The notes beneath the pieces are model-generated. The model worked only from the letters and a program-made list of their open reading frames with translations. It was not told where the DNA came from and searched no databases. A stretch of 64,000 bases of DNA from DATJGR01 sp041739525 (GTDB taxonomy: Bacteria; Pseudomonadota; Gammaproteobacteria; Pseudomonadales; Azotimanducaceae), in NCBI GenBank assembly GCA_041739525.1, contig JBGSNQ010000009.1, positions 85,909 through 149,908 on the forward strand. The letters run 5' to 3'. Every line of letters starts with the position of its first letter. The first letter of the stretch is position 1. This document shows positions 1 to 10,200 of the stretch, piece after piece. The position numbers and the translations under genes are program-made.

Positions 1-1271
1 TCGTCGTAGCCGACGTTCTGAACGTAATCGCCGGTCACCTTCACGTGTATCGGATCGTCCGCACCGGGCATCTGCAGCGGTCCCGAATCGAACACGAACG
101 CCACATCCACGAGTTGATAGGCCGCGGCCAGCGCGAACAGTCCGGTGTCCGGCTGCAGATCGTTGCGGATGTCGAACATCGTGTTGCCTTTCTGCACGAA
201 CGACGGCGCCGTGAAATCCTCCTTCGTGCTACCGGGGGCGTTGCGAGTGCCGTTGACGTTCGAGAAGTCGTAGTACGCGAGACCCAGACTCAGGCTGGAG
301 CCACCCAACGTGAATTGGCCGCCAAGCTGCGCTGCGAGCAGATACTTGTCGCGCGATGAGAGCTCAACCTCATCCAGCGGAAAGTACCCGGCCGTCAGGA
401 ACGCTCGATGATTCGCGCCCCATAGTTCAAACGGCAGCAGGCCGGTCGCGGAAAGCCCCTCGAACGTCAGGTCATCGTCGAACACCAGGTTCGTCGAGAG
501 AAACGGATTCGCAAAGCGTCCCCCGCTGAACACGAGGTATTTCGAGCGGTACTGCGCATAAGCCAGATCGACGAACGCTTCCCACGGCGCATCGTACTGG
601 CCGAGCGTTGCATTGCGCGTCACTGGGTTGCCCTCGTTGCCGGTGGTAATACGCAAGCCCATCGACCAATGGTCGGATACTCGCGTCTCGAGGCCGAAGC
701 GCAGCCGTTCAGTCATCTTGTGGACGTCCTCGGAAACGTTGAGCAACGCGTCCTGGCCCGCCGCGGCGATGCCGCCCGCCTCGTTGATGGCCTGAAAGTT
801 CCGATAGAACCCCTCAGTGTTGTCGCTGGCGAACAGGACGCTCTCGCTACGAACACGCACGTCGGCGCGCCAGGTAATGTCGGAGATCCATGCGGGCAGC
901 GCACCCGGCACACCCCAGCCGTCCTGCCGCGCCTCTGCCATGACTTCCTGCGACACTTCCTCTTTCAGTTCGCTCTTGATCTGTTGACGCAACTCGTCCT
1001 TCACGATCTGCGGGACGTACGCCACGCGCACCGCGCCGGGTTTGGCCGCTTCCGATTGGCGTTGCCGTGCAAACTCCTCGAGCGCTTCCTTCTCGGCCTT
1101 GTCGACAATTGCGCGCGCTTCCGTTTCGGAGATCACGCCGTCGGCTACCAGTTTTTCCAGGATGCTAACCATCGTGTTGCGCAGCGTGAGCAGTTCCTCA
1201 GTCTGTTCCGCGTGCGCTGTCACCCCGGTCAACAGCGTCATCAGCAAAGCCACGACTGCCACCTTTCTCAC
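1..1271 (-). CDS. Putative porin (Porin_5-like), 3' end beyond window
   Basis: About 423 residues are readable and the frame stays open to position 1. The start is a GTG at 1271 with GAGGTGA a few bases upstream. It encodes a signal peptide (RKVAVVALLMTLLTGVTAHA), then a charged helical stretch (residues about 24-100, rich in Glu, Lys and Arg, probably periplasmic coiled coil) and then alternating polar/aromatic beta-strand sequence (DVRVRSESVLFASDN, RLRFGLETRV). This layout is that of the Porin_5 outer-membrane family. It is the last readable gene of the run tpsB-tpsA-exbB-exbD-tonB on the same strand, 12 bases after tonB, so it is probably the outer-membrane partner of that Ton system. The substrate is unknown. 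Confidence 0.75.
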   Translation of the reverse strand, partial: MRKVAVVALLMTLLTGVTAHAEQTEELLTLRNTMVSILEKLVADGVISETEARAIVDKAEKEALEEFARQRQSEAAKPGAVRVAYVPQIVKDELRQQIKSELKEEVSQEVMAEARQDGWGVPGALPAWISDITWRADVRVRSESVLFASDNTEGFYRNFQAINEAGGIAAAGQDALLNVSEDVHKMTERLRFGLETRVSDHWSMGLRITTGNEGNPVTRNATLGQYDAPWEAFVDLAYAQYRSKYLVFSGGRFANPFLSTNLVFDDDLTFEGLSATGLLPFELWGANHRAFLTAGYFPLDEVELSSRDKYLLAAQLGGQFTLGGSSLSLGLAYYDFSNVNGTRNAPGSTKEDFTAPSFVQKGNTMFDIRNDLQPDTGLFALAAAYQLVDVAFVFDSGPLQMPGADDPIHVKVTGDYVQNVGYD

Positions 1272-1283
1272 AGCTTCACCTCA

Positions 1284-1916
1284 CTACACCCGAGATACGA
1301 TGCGCAGCCGCAGCGGTTGCGGCATGTCGGACGGCGGCGGTTCCTCGAAGCGGGGGATGGCTTCGATCGCATGCGCGAGCGCCTCGTCCAGATCCGGCTT
1401 GCCGGTGGAATTCAAAAGGCGGAAGCGCTGCACGCGTCCGTCACTTTCTATCCACACCTGAACCACCACGGAATAAGTCGTCGCGCGAACGTCGTCGTGC
1501 GACGAGAGAAAGTCGAGCAGCTGATCCTTGATCCGCCCGGCATACCACTGGTGACGGGAACCGCCTGCCAGCAGGTCGCGCCCCCCTTTACGACCGACCA
1601 AGCCGAACGCATCGGAGCCCGCGACACCGTCCGCATCGAGACCGAGCGACTCGCCCGGTACGTCTGGCACGTCCGGGCCTTCGACCACCGGTTCCGGATC
1701 CGGAAGCTTCACCTCTTCCTGCACTTCAGGAGGCGGCGGCTCCATCTCCGGCGGCGGTGGCGGCGGAGGTCTGAAGACCTGCACCTGAATGACCTTCTTC
1801 TCCGGCTTCGCGTCCTGACCGAGAAACTGAGTGGCGAACGCGACGACCCCGACGGTCACTACGAACAACGCACCGGCGATTGCGATTCCGGGAAGCGCGC
1901 GGCGAAGGGGAGACAT
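1284..1916 (-). CDS. TonB-family energy transducer
   Basis: 210 residues. There is one N-terminal membrane anchor (about residues 7-29), a proline-rich periplasmic linker (RPPPPPPPEMEPPPPEV, near 49-65) and a C-terminal domain of about 90 residues (VVVQVWIESDGRVQRFRL) that fits TonB C-terminal domains. TonB couples the proton-driven ExbB-ExbD motor to an outer-membrane partner. Its ATG directly abuts the exbD stop codon, so the two are probably translationally coupled. The gene is dedicated to this locus by position (ExbB, ExbD, TonB, porin in a row), so it is unlikely to be the housekeeping TonB. Confidence 0.85.
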   Translation of the reverse strand: MSPLRRALPGIAIAGALFVVTVGVVAFATQFLGQDAKPEKKVIQVQVFRPPPPPPPEMEPPPPEVQEEVKLPDPEPVVEGPDVPDVPGESLGLDADGVAGSDAFGLVGRKGGRDLLAGGSRHQWYAGRIKDQLLDFLSSHDDVRATTYSVVVQVWIESDGRVQRFRLLNSTGKPDLDEALAHAIEAIPRFEEPPPSDMPQPLRLRIVSRV

Positions 1917-2321
1917 CTATTTCACCACCCGCTGCGTGACGAGCCCGATCTGGGTTATGTCGAGCTTGCCCAGCATGTCGAGCACGTCGACGACGCGCTG
2001 ATACGCGACGTTCGAGTCGGCTTTCACGATGACGGGCAGGCTCGGATCGACCGCCTTGTACTGACGCAGCAGCGACTCCAGTTCACTCGTGGAGACGACG
2101 TATGTATCGAGATAGATCGTTCCGTCGGCCGTGATTGAGATGGCCTTCGTGCGCGACTCTGCCAACGACGGCGCCTCGCTCGCTTTCGGCAGATTGACCT
2201 TGATGCCTTGCACCGTCGCGGTCGTCAGAATGATGAAGATGATCAGCAGCACGTATGCCAAGTCGAGCATCGGAGTGACGTTGACTTCGTCGTAAGGCTC
2301 GTTTTCTTCATTGATCTTCAT
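1917..2321 (-). CDS. ExbD-type biopolymer transport protein
   Basis: 134 residues, normal for ExbD/TolR. It has a short cytoplasmic N-terminus, one membrane helix beginning at VTPMLDLAYVLLIIFI and a small periplasmic domain (residues about 45-134). The conserved aspartate in the helix (MLDLAYVLL) is the proton-pathway residue of the family. It should form the inner-membrane motor with the upstream ExbB-like protein (2352-4166) and drive the adjacent TonB. Spacing to exbB is 30 bases and to tonB zero. Confidence 0.9.
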   Translation of the reverse strand: MKINEENEPYDEVNVTPMLDLAYVLLIIFIILTTATVQGIKVNLPKASEAPSLAESRTKAISITADGTIYLDTYVVSTSELESLLRQYKAVDPSLPVIVKADSNVAYQRVVDVLDMLGKLDITQIGLVTQRVVK

Positions 2322-2351
2322 TTGTCACCCGCCTCCGTTCGTATACATGTC

Positions 2352-4166
2352 TCAGCTATATGTCTCAGCAATGCTCGCAATGAACTCGTCGAGGAACACA
2401 CGATCTTCGGCGACGATTTCCCTGATGCGCGTGCCCAGATAGTTGTAGCCAAACAACGCCGGTATCGCGACGCCGAGTCCCGCCACCGTTGCTACGAGCG
2501 CGGCGGCGATTCCGGGCGCGATGGCATTGACGTTGACGTCACCGCTCGCGGCGATTGCGGCAAACGTGATCATCACGCCGACCACGGTACCTAACAGACC
2601 CAGAAAGGGGCCACCGCTCACCGACAACGTAAGCAGCACCATCTGATTGTTCAGCCGCTGCGACTCCCGCACGCTGGTCGCATCGAGCGAAGCCTTGATC
2701 GCGTTGATTCCTTCCAGTTTCAGAACCGCGCCGTTCGCGGATCGCGGCGTGGTCGTCTTGAGTCGCGAATTGAGGTCGTGCATGCCGGTTCGATACAGGT
2801 GGTAGAGCGTCGAACTCGCGAAGCCTTCGCGGCCACTCAACGCTTCCGCCAGGTCGGATCCCTGCGCTTCGATCTCCTCTGCCGATTCGACGTGATAGAG
2901 GTCTGTAATGTCCTCGGCCGAGTAGAAGGCCTTCAGAAACTTGGCGTTGTCGGCGCGAATGCGGCGGATGACCAACCCCTTGACGATCATCACGTACCAG
3001 CTGAGCACGGCCATGATCAAAAGCACGCCGATGACGACCCAACCGTCGACCGTCACGTTGCGCAACGTGGTGGCGAAATACGATTCCTGATCACCCGCTT
3101 CGCGCTGCGCGTCCTCGCCGAGCGCAAGCAGCGTTGCACCCATGCCTTCGCCGCGCGCGGCGAGCCCAAGCCAATCCTGGCTTCGAGCGACCGAGGCGAC
3201 GCCCACCTGATCAATCACCGCGCCGGTCAACGCTCCGCCCCCGTCTGATCGGGCGCCGACCGTATAGCTGCCGCTAGCGGTGACCGGCGGAACCGGTCCT
3301 TCTCCTGAGAGCCCGCCATCGATGTAGAACCGCGCCTTCTCGGCGTCGAGAACCACGGCGACGTGATGCCACGTCTCGGTTCCGAGGCCACCGCTTGCGA
3401 CGACTTCGATCGGCGGCTGCCCGGCGGATGCGATGACGGTCAGCACGGGCGTCTGATCCCGGATCGTCAGTGCGATGCGGCCGTTGCTGGGATCGGCGAC
3501 CTCGACCAGCGTGCCGTCCTGCTGCGATTGGTCGAGGCGGACCCAGGCCGAAAACGTCCAGCCCTTCGTAGATTGCACGTTCAGCGACGGAGACGCGGCA
3601 ATCCTGATCAAGCCCTTGCCGTCGAAACGCGCGCCGCCGCCGATGAGTGACGCCTGCTCGTAAGTCGCCGTGAACTCCGTCGGCTGATTGCCGTATGCGG
3701 TCTTGTCCTTCGGCGGGCCGGTGGGGTTGTCGAACTGCAGCACCAGCGACTGTGCCTTGTCGTAAGTCTGGGTCGCGTTGCCGCCGGCCGGCGCTTTCGA
3801 ATTGCCGTAGTACATCAGCAGGCTCTGCGTCGTGGACTGCGGTTGAACCGTGCCGGCCCGTACCCACACCAATGCGATTTGCGCGGTTGCGTCGAACGCC
3901 TCGACGTTGAACGGCAGCGGCGTGAGGTCATCCGACGCGACGAAGCGCAAGTCATCGCCGTTCGGCAGCATGTCGGTGAAGAAGCCGAAGTTACCCATGT
4001 GCAGGCGAACCAGCACCACGCCGTCGTCGACCGGCTGTGCGATGTTCGCGCCCGTCGCGGTCGTGTTCAGCGTGATGGGCTTGCGGAATTCCCAATCATC
4101 GTTCCACCACGCTGCTGCCGGCATGCAAAAACACGCCAGCAGCAAAGCCGACAAGAGCTGCTTCAT
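2352..4166 (-). CDS. ExbB/TolQ motor protein fused to an N-terminal DUF2341 + LamG-like ectodomain
   Basis: 604 residues, more than twice a normal ExbB. Order: signal peptide (MKQLLSALLLACFCMPAAA), a DUF2341-like beta domain starting at WWNDDWEFRKPITLNTT (about 20-150), a concanavalin/LamG-like domain (about 170-330; GWTFSAWVRLDQSQQ and ETWHHVAVVLDAEKARFYID are typical LamG strands), a membrane helix near 370-395, then an ExbB/TolQ channel domain with two further helices (FLGLLGTVVGVMITFAAIA and the next one). The predicted sugar-binding part would lie in the periplasm, on top of the motor. I chose the ATG at 4166 because it opens a clean signal peptide; an upstream in-frame TTG at 4181 is possible. 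It is followed by exbD and tonB. Confidence 0.85.
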   Translation of the reverse strand: MKQLLSALLLACFCMPAAAWWNDDWEFRKPITLNTTATGANIAQPVDDGVVLVRLHMGNFGFFTDMLPNGDDLRFVASDDLTPLPFNVEAFDATAQIALVWVRAGTVQPQSTTQSLLMYYGNSKAPAGGNATQTYDKAQSLVLQFDNPTGPPKDKTAYGNQPTEFTATYEQASLIGGGARFDGKGLIRIAASPSLNVQSTKGWTFSAWVRLDQSQQDGTLVEVADPSNGRIALTIRDQTPVLTVIASAGQPPIEVVASGGLGTETWHHVAVVLDAEKARFYIDGGLSGEGPVPPVTASGSYTVGARSDGGGALTGAVIDQVGVASVARSQDWLGLAARGEGMGATLLALGEDAQREAGDQESYFATTLRNVTVDGWVVIGVLLIMAVLSWYVMIVKGLVIRRIRADNAKFLKAFYSAEDITDLYHVESAEEIEAQGSDLAEALSGREGFASSTLYHLYRTGMHDLNSRLKTTTPRSANGAVLKLEGINAIKASLDATSVRESQRLNNQMVLLTLSVSGGPFLGLLGTVVGVMITFAAIAASGDVNVNAIAPGIAAALVATVAGLGVAIPALFGYNYLGTRIREIVAEDRVFLDEFIASIAETYS

Positions 4167-4226
4167 CGTTCCAATCCCCAAAGGGATTGTGTTTATACGT
4201 CGCTCACGTCACAGGTTTGTGACAGC

Positions 4227-7200
4227 TCAGCCGCGCTTCTTGCACTCGGGGTCTTTGGGATCACACGCGTCTCCTTCTTCCCCGAAACCTTCGAGCAACA
4301 CGTCGAGCCAGGCGAGTGCCGATTGCGACTCACTCTGCTCGTTAGCAGCGGACGATTGACTGGCTGCAGACTCGGCGATCGACTCCGCGGCGCTCGCCGC
4401 GGTATCGCCGACGCCGGCCAGATCGGATGACAAGACCACCGTGTCCGCCGGGGCACCCACGAAGCTGCCGACTTCGATGTTGTCGCGTCCGATCACGTCC
4501 GTCGCTGCAGTAAACAACCGTCCGGGGGTGCGGATGCCGGCATCCCCCGCGTCCACCACGCCGTTCGGCGTGCTGAGCAGGATGTCAGGGAGTTGGCCCG
4601 AGGTGCCGTCGTCCGCGGCGATGCCGCTGCCGCTGACCTCCGGTGGAACCACTTTGAGGATCGTGTCGTTTTCGCCGACGACCGCGCTCAACGCCGGTGT
4701 GGCGAGCGTGGTCTTCGCGCCCCGTCCCGCGTCGATGTCGCCGTCGTTGGACCAGATGTCGATGTCGCCGCCGTTCAGCGAGAAAACGCGCGACCGATTC
4801 ACCTCGACATTGCCTTCTGTGTAGATGTTGATGTCGCCCCTACCCTGCGACACGATTCCGAGCTCCGACGCGTCCTTGCCCGTTCCGAATGCCACCGTCA
4901 GACCGACGTTGAGTTCGCCGCCCGGGACGAGCACATCGATGTCGCCGCCATCGAGCGTCTGGATGCGCGAGAAAAAGAGCCCGACGTCACCCTGGAAATC
5001 GTCGGCGTCCGGAAACAGGCTGCGCGTTGCATTGCGACCGCGGTCGTACGCAACCTCGATATCGGCGGCGGGCGCGCTTTGTGCGATCAGTTGGGATGCC
5101 GCGAGGCCGGACGCCTCCAACTCGCTGAACAACACCGTGAACGCCGCCTCCCGTTGGTCTGCCGCCGTCGCCGCATCGAAATACGCGAGGGCATCCGCGG
5201 CCGAATCGAACGCGGTGCCGAATACCTTCTCGAGGACCTCGAGCGCGTCGGGGGAAGTGGTGAGCGTGGTGGCGAGGAACCCTCGCAGGTTCGGTTCGCC
5301 CGCATTGCCGGCGAGAATGAGCACGTCGGCGCCCTGGTCCGCCAGCGCCGGATTCTCGAGATCGCCTATCGTCACGATTCCGTCCGAGGTGCCGAGATCG
5401 ATGGAGCGGCCGGCCAGCACTTCCAGCTTGCCTGGACCCGCCACCTCGATGACCCGCGTGTTGACGATGACCTGGCCGGTCTCGGGATCGCGGCTCGCGA
5501 GTATCCGCACGTCGCCACCCGCCTGAATGTGTGTCGTATCGCTGTCGCGGACGTGCTGGCTCTGCACGCGGAAAACGTTCACTTCATCGCGCGCGACGAC
5601 ACTCAGACGTTCAGCGGTGCTCAGCGTCAGCCCCGGCGCATCGACCGACCCGGTGATCGCTTCGACCGAACTGCCTTCGGGATCGTCAGTGTGCACGGGG
5701 ACGGCGGCGTGCAGATTGCCCGGCGTCGCGCCGGCAAACTGCAGCCGCCGCTCTACCGAGTCGAGGTTCTGTTGCGGCGCGTCCGGGCGCGGCATCAGCG
5801 CGGCGTCGGCGTCCGAAACCAGCACCACGCTCGGAATCTCGGGTCCTTTCACGTTGCCGTACGCAGCCAGCGACAGGTTGCCGTTCGCGGTGGGAAACAG
5901 GGTCAGGTCGTCGAGGATCGAGATGTCGCCCGACGCTGCGACGGCGCGCAACGTACCCGGCAATACACTGAACGGCGTCTCGCTGCGCGCGATGTCGCCC
6001 GGCGGGTCGAAACCTTCCGCAACGCGCTTGGTATCCACATTGAATACGACGTCGCCGGTCAAACTGCCGACGTTCAACTTCGCGTCGGGCGTGTACGACG
6101 AGTAGTAGGTGATTTCCGAAGAGCTCTGTAACCGTCCGATGGACTGCGTCAGAAGGGTCGGATCGAACGACGTCTCGAGCAACACGCTGTCGCCGCCCCA
6201 CAATTCGACCGCAGAACTGCTCTGCGCCACGACGAGTCCCAATCCATCGGCGCCCGGCCGGATGTTTCCACCGGCACTCGCCTGACCCTCCCCGCCACCG
6301 ACATAGAGCACGCCGCCGACAAGATCGCGGCCGGCGTCGATCTCGACCTCGGCCGCGCTCAGGCGTTCGAAGCTGTTGTCGGTATAGGTGACGACCGGTT
6401 GCCCGTCGACCAACGCTCCGCTCGCATCGCCGGTATGGTTCAGCATTTCCGGCGCCACTACCGAGAGGTCCGTGATGTCCCGGCCGGCCCGGATGCGCAC
6501 ATCGCCGCCGCCGAATGAACCAATGTTCTGTTCAAACGCCGGTAACGGTTGCCCGGTCGGGTCGAAACGCTGGAACGCGACGCCGAACATGGTCGGCATC
6601 GTCGTGACGTCGAAGAACGGCCCGCCGAACCGCACCATATATTCACTGATGAGTTGGCGGCTGCGCGCCCCTCGCACGTCGCCCATCGCCGCGATGTCGA
6701 TCGCGCCGCCGCGGTCGGGGAACTGGACGTCGTGCAGAATGAAGAATCGAAACAGTTCGTCGAAGCCCGGCATCTCGCGCCGAACGCCGGCCGTATACAG
6801 CGTCGACGTCGGGTCGGCGAGCACGAAATCCTCGCCCGCGCGGACGGTGATGTCGCCGGAGCCCGTTCTGACGGTCGTGTTCGCGCCGATCGTGAATGAA
6901 CCGACACCGCCGATCACCGCGAACGGATCTGCGGCCGACGCGTCCGACCCGGACACGAACGCCAGACTCCAGCTCGGGTCGTCCTGCAGGGTATCGGCGG
7001 GGAAGACGTTGCTCGGTCGGAACCCATCGGAAATTGACGCGTTCACGTTCACGTCGCCGCCCGCGGTCATGAGGAAGCGCCCCGGCTGCGTGCCGAAGCG
7101 CCAACCTGCGAGATCGAGCGCGCTCGACACCGCCAGATCATCCGGTGCACTGACCCGGGTTCCGAACACGAGGTCCACGCCGCTCGCGAGCGCGAGGTTG

Positions 7201-10200
7201 TTGCGCAGTTCGTCCTGCATCGCTGCGCGACCCTCAAGGATACCGCGCAGCAGGGTCGCGTCGTCGCTCCCGAAATCACCGTCAGCTACCTGATACGACG
7301 ACACCAGTTCGACCCGTTCCACCAGGCCCGTCGTGTCGGCGATCGCTGCGCGACCTGCGAGATCACCGGCGTCCAACACGCGGGCCACGATCCCGCCCGT
7401 GGCGGTCGATCCCGTCTGCGGCGCGAACGTCACTCGAGCATTCTCGCCGAGCGCCTCGAGCTCGAGCTTGACCGATTCGCCGGAGACACTTCCGCCGAAC
7501 GTGGCCGCATCGGACCCGTACAGTTGCGCGCGACCGCGTTCGCCTAACACCAGTTCGCCGTCGAAGGTCGTGGCTCCATCATCCGCTGCAGCGGAAAACC
7601 GGTGTGTCTCGATCCGGTCACTGGCGCCGAACACCAGATCTCCGGATCGCTGCCGATAGAACTGCTCGCCGAGAAATCCATGTTCGCCGTTTGCGGCCGC
7701 AACCAACCCGTCGACATTGCCGATCGTCTGCGCATCGACGCGAATCGCGCCATCGGCGCCGCCGATGAGTGCGCTCGCAAGCGTCGCCGTGCCGTTGCGT
7801 GCATCCACCCGCAGCGCACCGGCGCGTTGCGGCCCCGAAACGTCGAGGATCGCGCCGGCTTCGGCGATTACGTCTCCCTCCGACGCGATCGAGATCTGGC
7901 CGCCCGGCGTTGCAATCGACTCGACGACCCCTTGCACCACGCCGCCGGCAACATCGACTCGCGCGCTGTCCCGCAGCCCTACCTTGGCATCGTCGCCGGA
8001 TGCGACGAGGGATACCGAACCGCTTGCGGCCCGTAAGGTAGTCGCCACTTCGACGCGCTGACCCGAGAATTCCAGACTCCCCCCCGGCAACTCGCCGGAT
8101 TCGGCCGCGCTGGTTGGCGAGGAAAGCGTGTTCGTCAACGTCACCGCGCCTAGCGAGGAGACTTCGAGCGCCGAATCACCCGATTCCGCTACCACGAGCG
8201 GCGTATCGAACGTCACATCACCCGCAGCGGTAAGGCCACCTGCGCCGTGCGCAAGTACGCGATCGGCGGCCGTAAGACGAACATCGCCGAAACCGTCGAC
8301 GGTCGTGATGCCCGCGCCGATCTCGACGGTGGTGGCATCCACATGGAGCTTGGCATTGCCGGTCGTCGGCGCGGCCGGAGGTGAAACCGACGAGGAGTTG
8401 CGCAACGCCACCGTGTCAGCTGCGAGTGTCAGCGACTCCGCGCCGCTTGCGCGTATTAAAGGTGCATCGATCTCGACGCGACGTGCCGCGAGCCGCAGAT
8501 CGTCGACGACGTCGATCGCCTCACCGACCCCCAGCACCAGTTCGTCTGCCTGAGCGGCGGCGAGCGTTTGCTGTCCTATCGACGTGACGCCGGGCTGTCC
8601 CTGAGATGTGTTCTCGATGACCAGGCGTTTCGAGTACAGATCGAGACGGCCGCCTTCGACGCGTATTTCTCCGCTCAGCTCGGCGCTGCCGCTGGCCTGC
8701 ACAGCTACTGTTCCGACCGACTCGACGTTCGATCCCGCGGCCAGTGCAAGCGTGCCTTCGTCTGCCGAAGCGCCATCGGTCCGCTCAACCAGAATGCGGT
8801 CTTTCGACGTGATCAGGATCGCGTCGTTGCGTTGCGTCGACAGGCTCGTGGTCGTCGACTCGGAACCCGCATCGACCGCCGCGACCGTCGCGCCGGCTGC
8901 GACTTCGATCCGATCTCGTGCGGCCAATACCACTTCACGCTGCGCCAACGACACACCGGCGCCGACGCTGACGGTGGACGCCTGCGCCTCCACCGAAATC
9001 GCACCCGACTCGGTCGTTCCGTTCGAGCGGCCGCCGATCAACAGGCTGCCGACTACCAGTTCGTCCAATTGTGTATCGATCAGGGTCGTGACACCTTCCG
9101 CCGCAACGGCCGAACCGGCGACGATCGCTATCGAAGGTGCCGCGAGTTCGAGCCTCCCATCGCGACCGGCAGTCGCGCCGCGGGAAACCACCGACCCCAG
9201 CAGATCGATCGTTCCGGAGGCTTCGAACAACACGTTGCCGCTGTCGCGCGGTGCATACGCGTTGGCATCGTCGGCCGGGAAGAACGTGTTGGCCGACGTC
9301 AGGTCGTACTCCGAGTAGAGGCCCGCCACAGAGCCCGGTTGCACCCTGAAACCCTGCCAGCGGTCGGCGGAGGACTGCGTTCCGAACCCGGTGAAACGTC
9401 CCGCGACCACGGGCGTACCGTCGATGTCGAACCGGGTCTCTCCCGGCACGAGGTCGTAGAGTCCGCCCACCGGCGTCACCAGATACGCCCCCGGCAACAG
9501 CGCATAGCGCGCGGGCAGTACGACGAACTCGCCATTCGGCAGCGACGCGTCGCCGTTCAAGACCACGCCGCTGTCAGCACCGTAGAGGAAGTTCCGCGAC
9601 TCATAGGCGTCGAACGGCGCCAGCGGCAGATTGCGCGTCGGCAGAATGGCAAACATCGACCCGACGTTCTCGCTCGCGAGGAAGTCGCGGGTGCCCCCGG
9701 GACCGGCAATGAACTCATACGCCTGCAGATCGCCGCCACCGGACGCATCGACCACTGCGCTTTCCGCGAGGCGGACGCTAGGTGCGGTCAGCGCGACACG
9801 TGGACGCTCGAGCGATTCGAGCAGTTGGACGGTGCCGTTGGGCATCGGGTAGATCCAATCGAGCCCACCCTGTGTCTGACCGAACAGTACGAGTTCGTCG
9901 ATCCGGGTCGACAACTGCGCGCCGGCGCTCATGTCGATGGAACCGGATGCATCCATCACGATCTGACCGCCGGGTGCGAACAGATGCGGCGAACCGAGGA
10001 TGTTCACCGCGACGAAGTCGACGGAGCCGCCGTACGAGAACACGTCGCCGGCACTCGGCCCGGCACTAGGCCCGGCACTGCTGAAAGTCAGCGACGCGTC
10101 GGCCCCGGTGAGCTCCACCCGGTACTGCGACAGCGTGGTCGGATAGATCCGCGATGCGTTCAGCGTGACGTTCGCCGGCGTGTCGAGCCCGCCGATCAGA

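Noticed and set aside
4208..4223. Inverted repeat GTCACA-GGTT-TGTGAC just after the tpsA stop, considered as terminator or CRP site
   Set aside because: Half-sites are in the wrong order and spacing for CRP; only a 6-bp stem without T-run, so no termination claimed.
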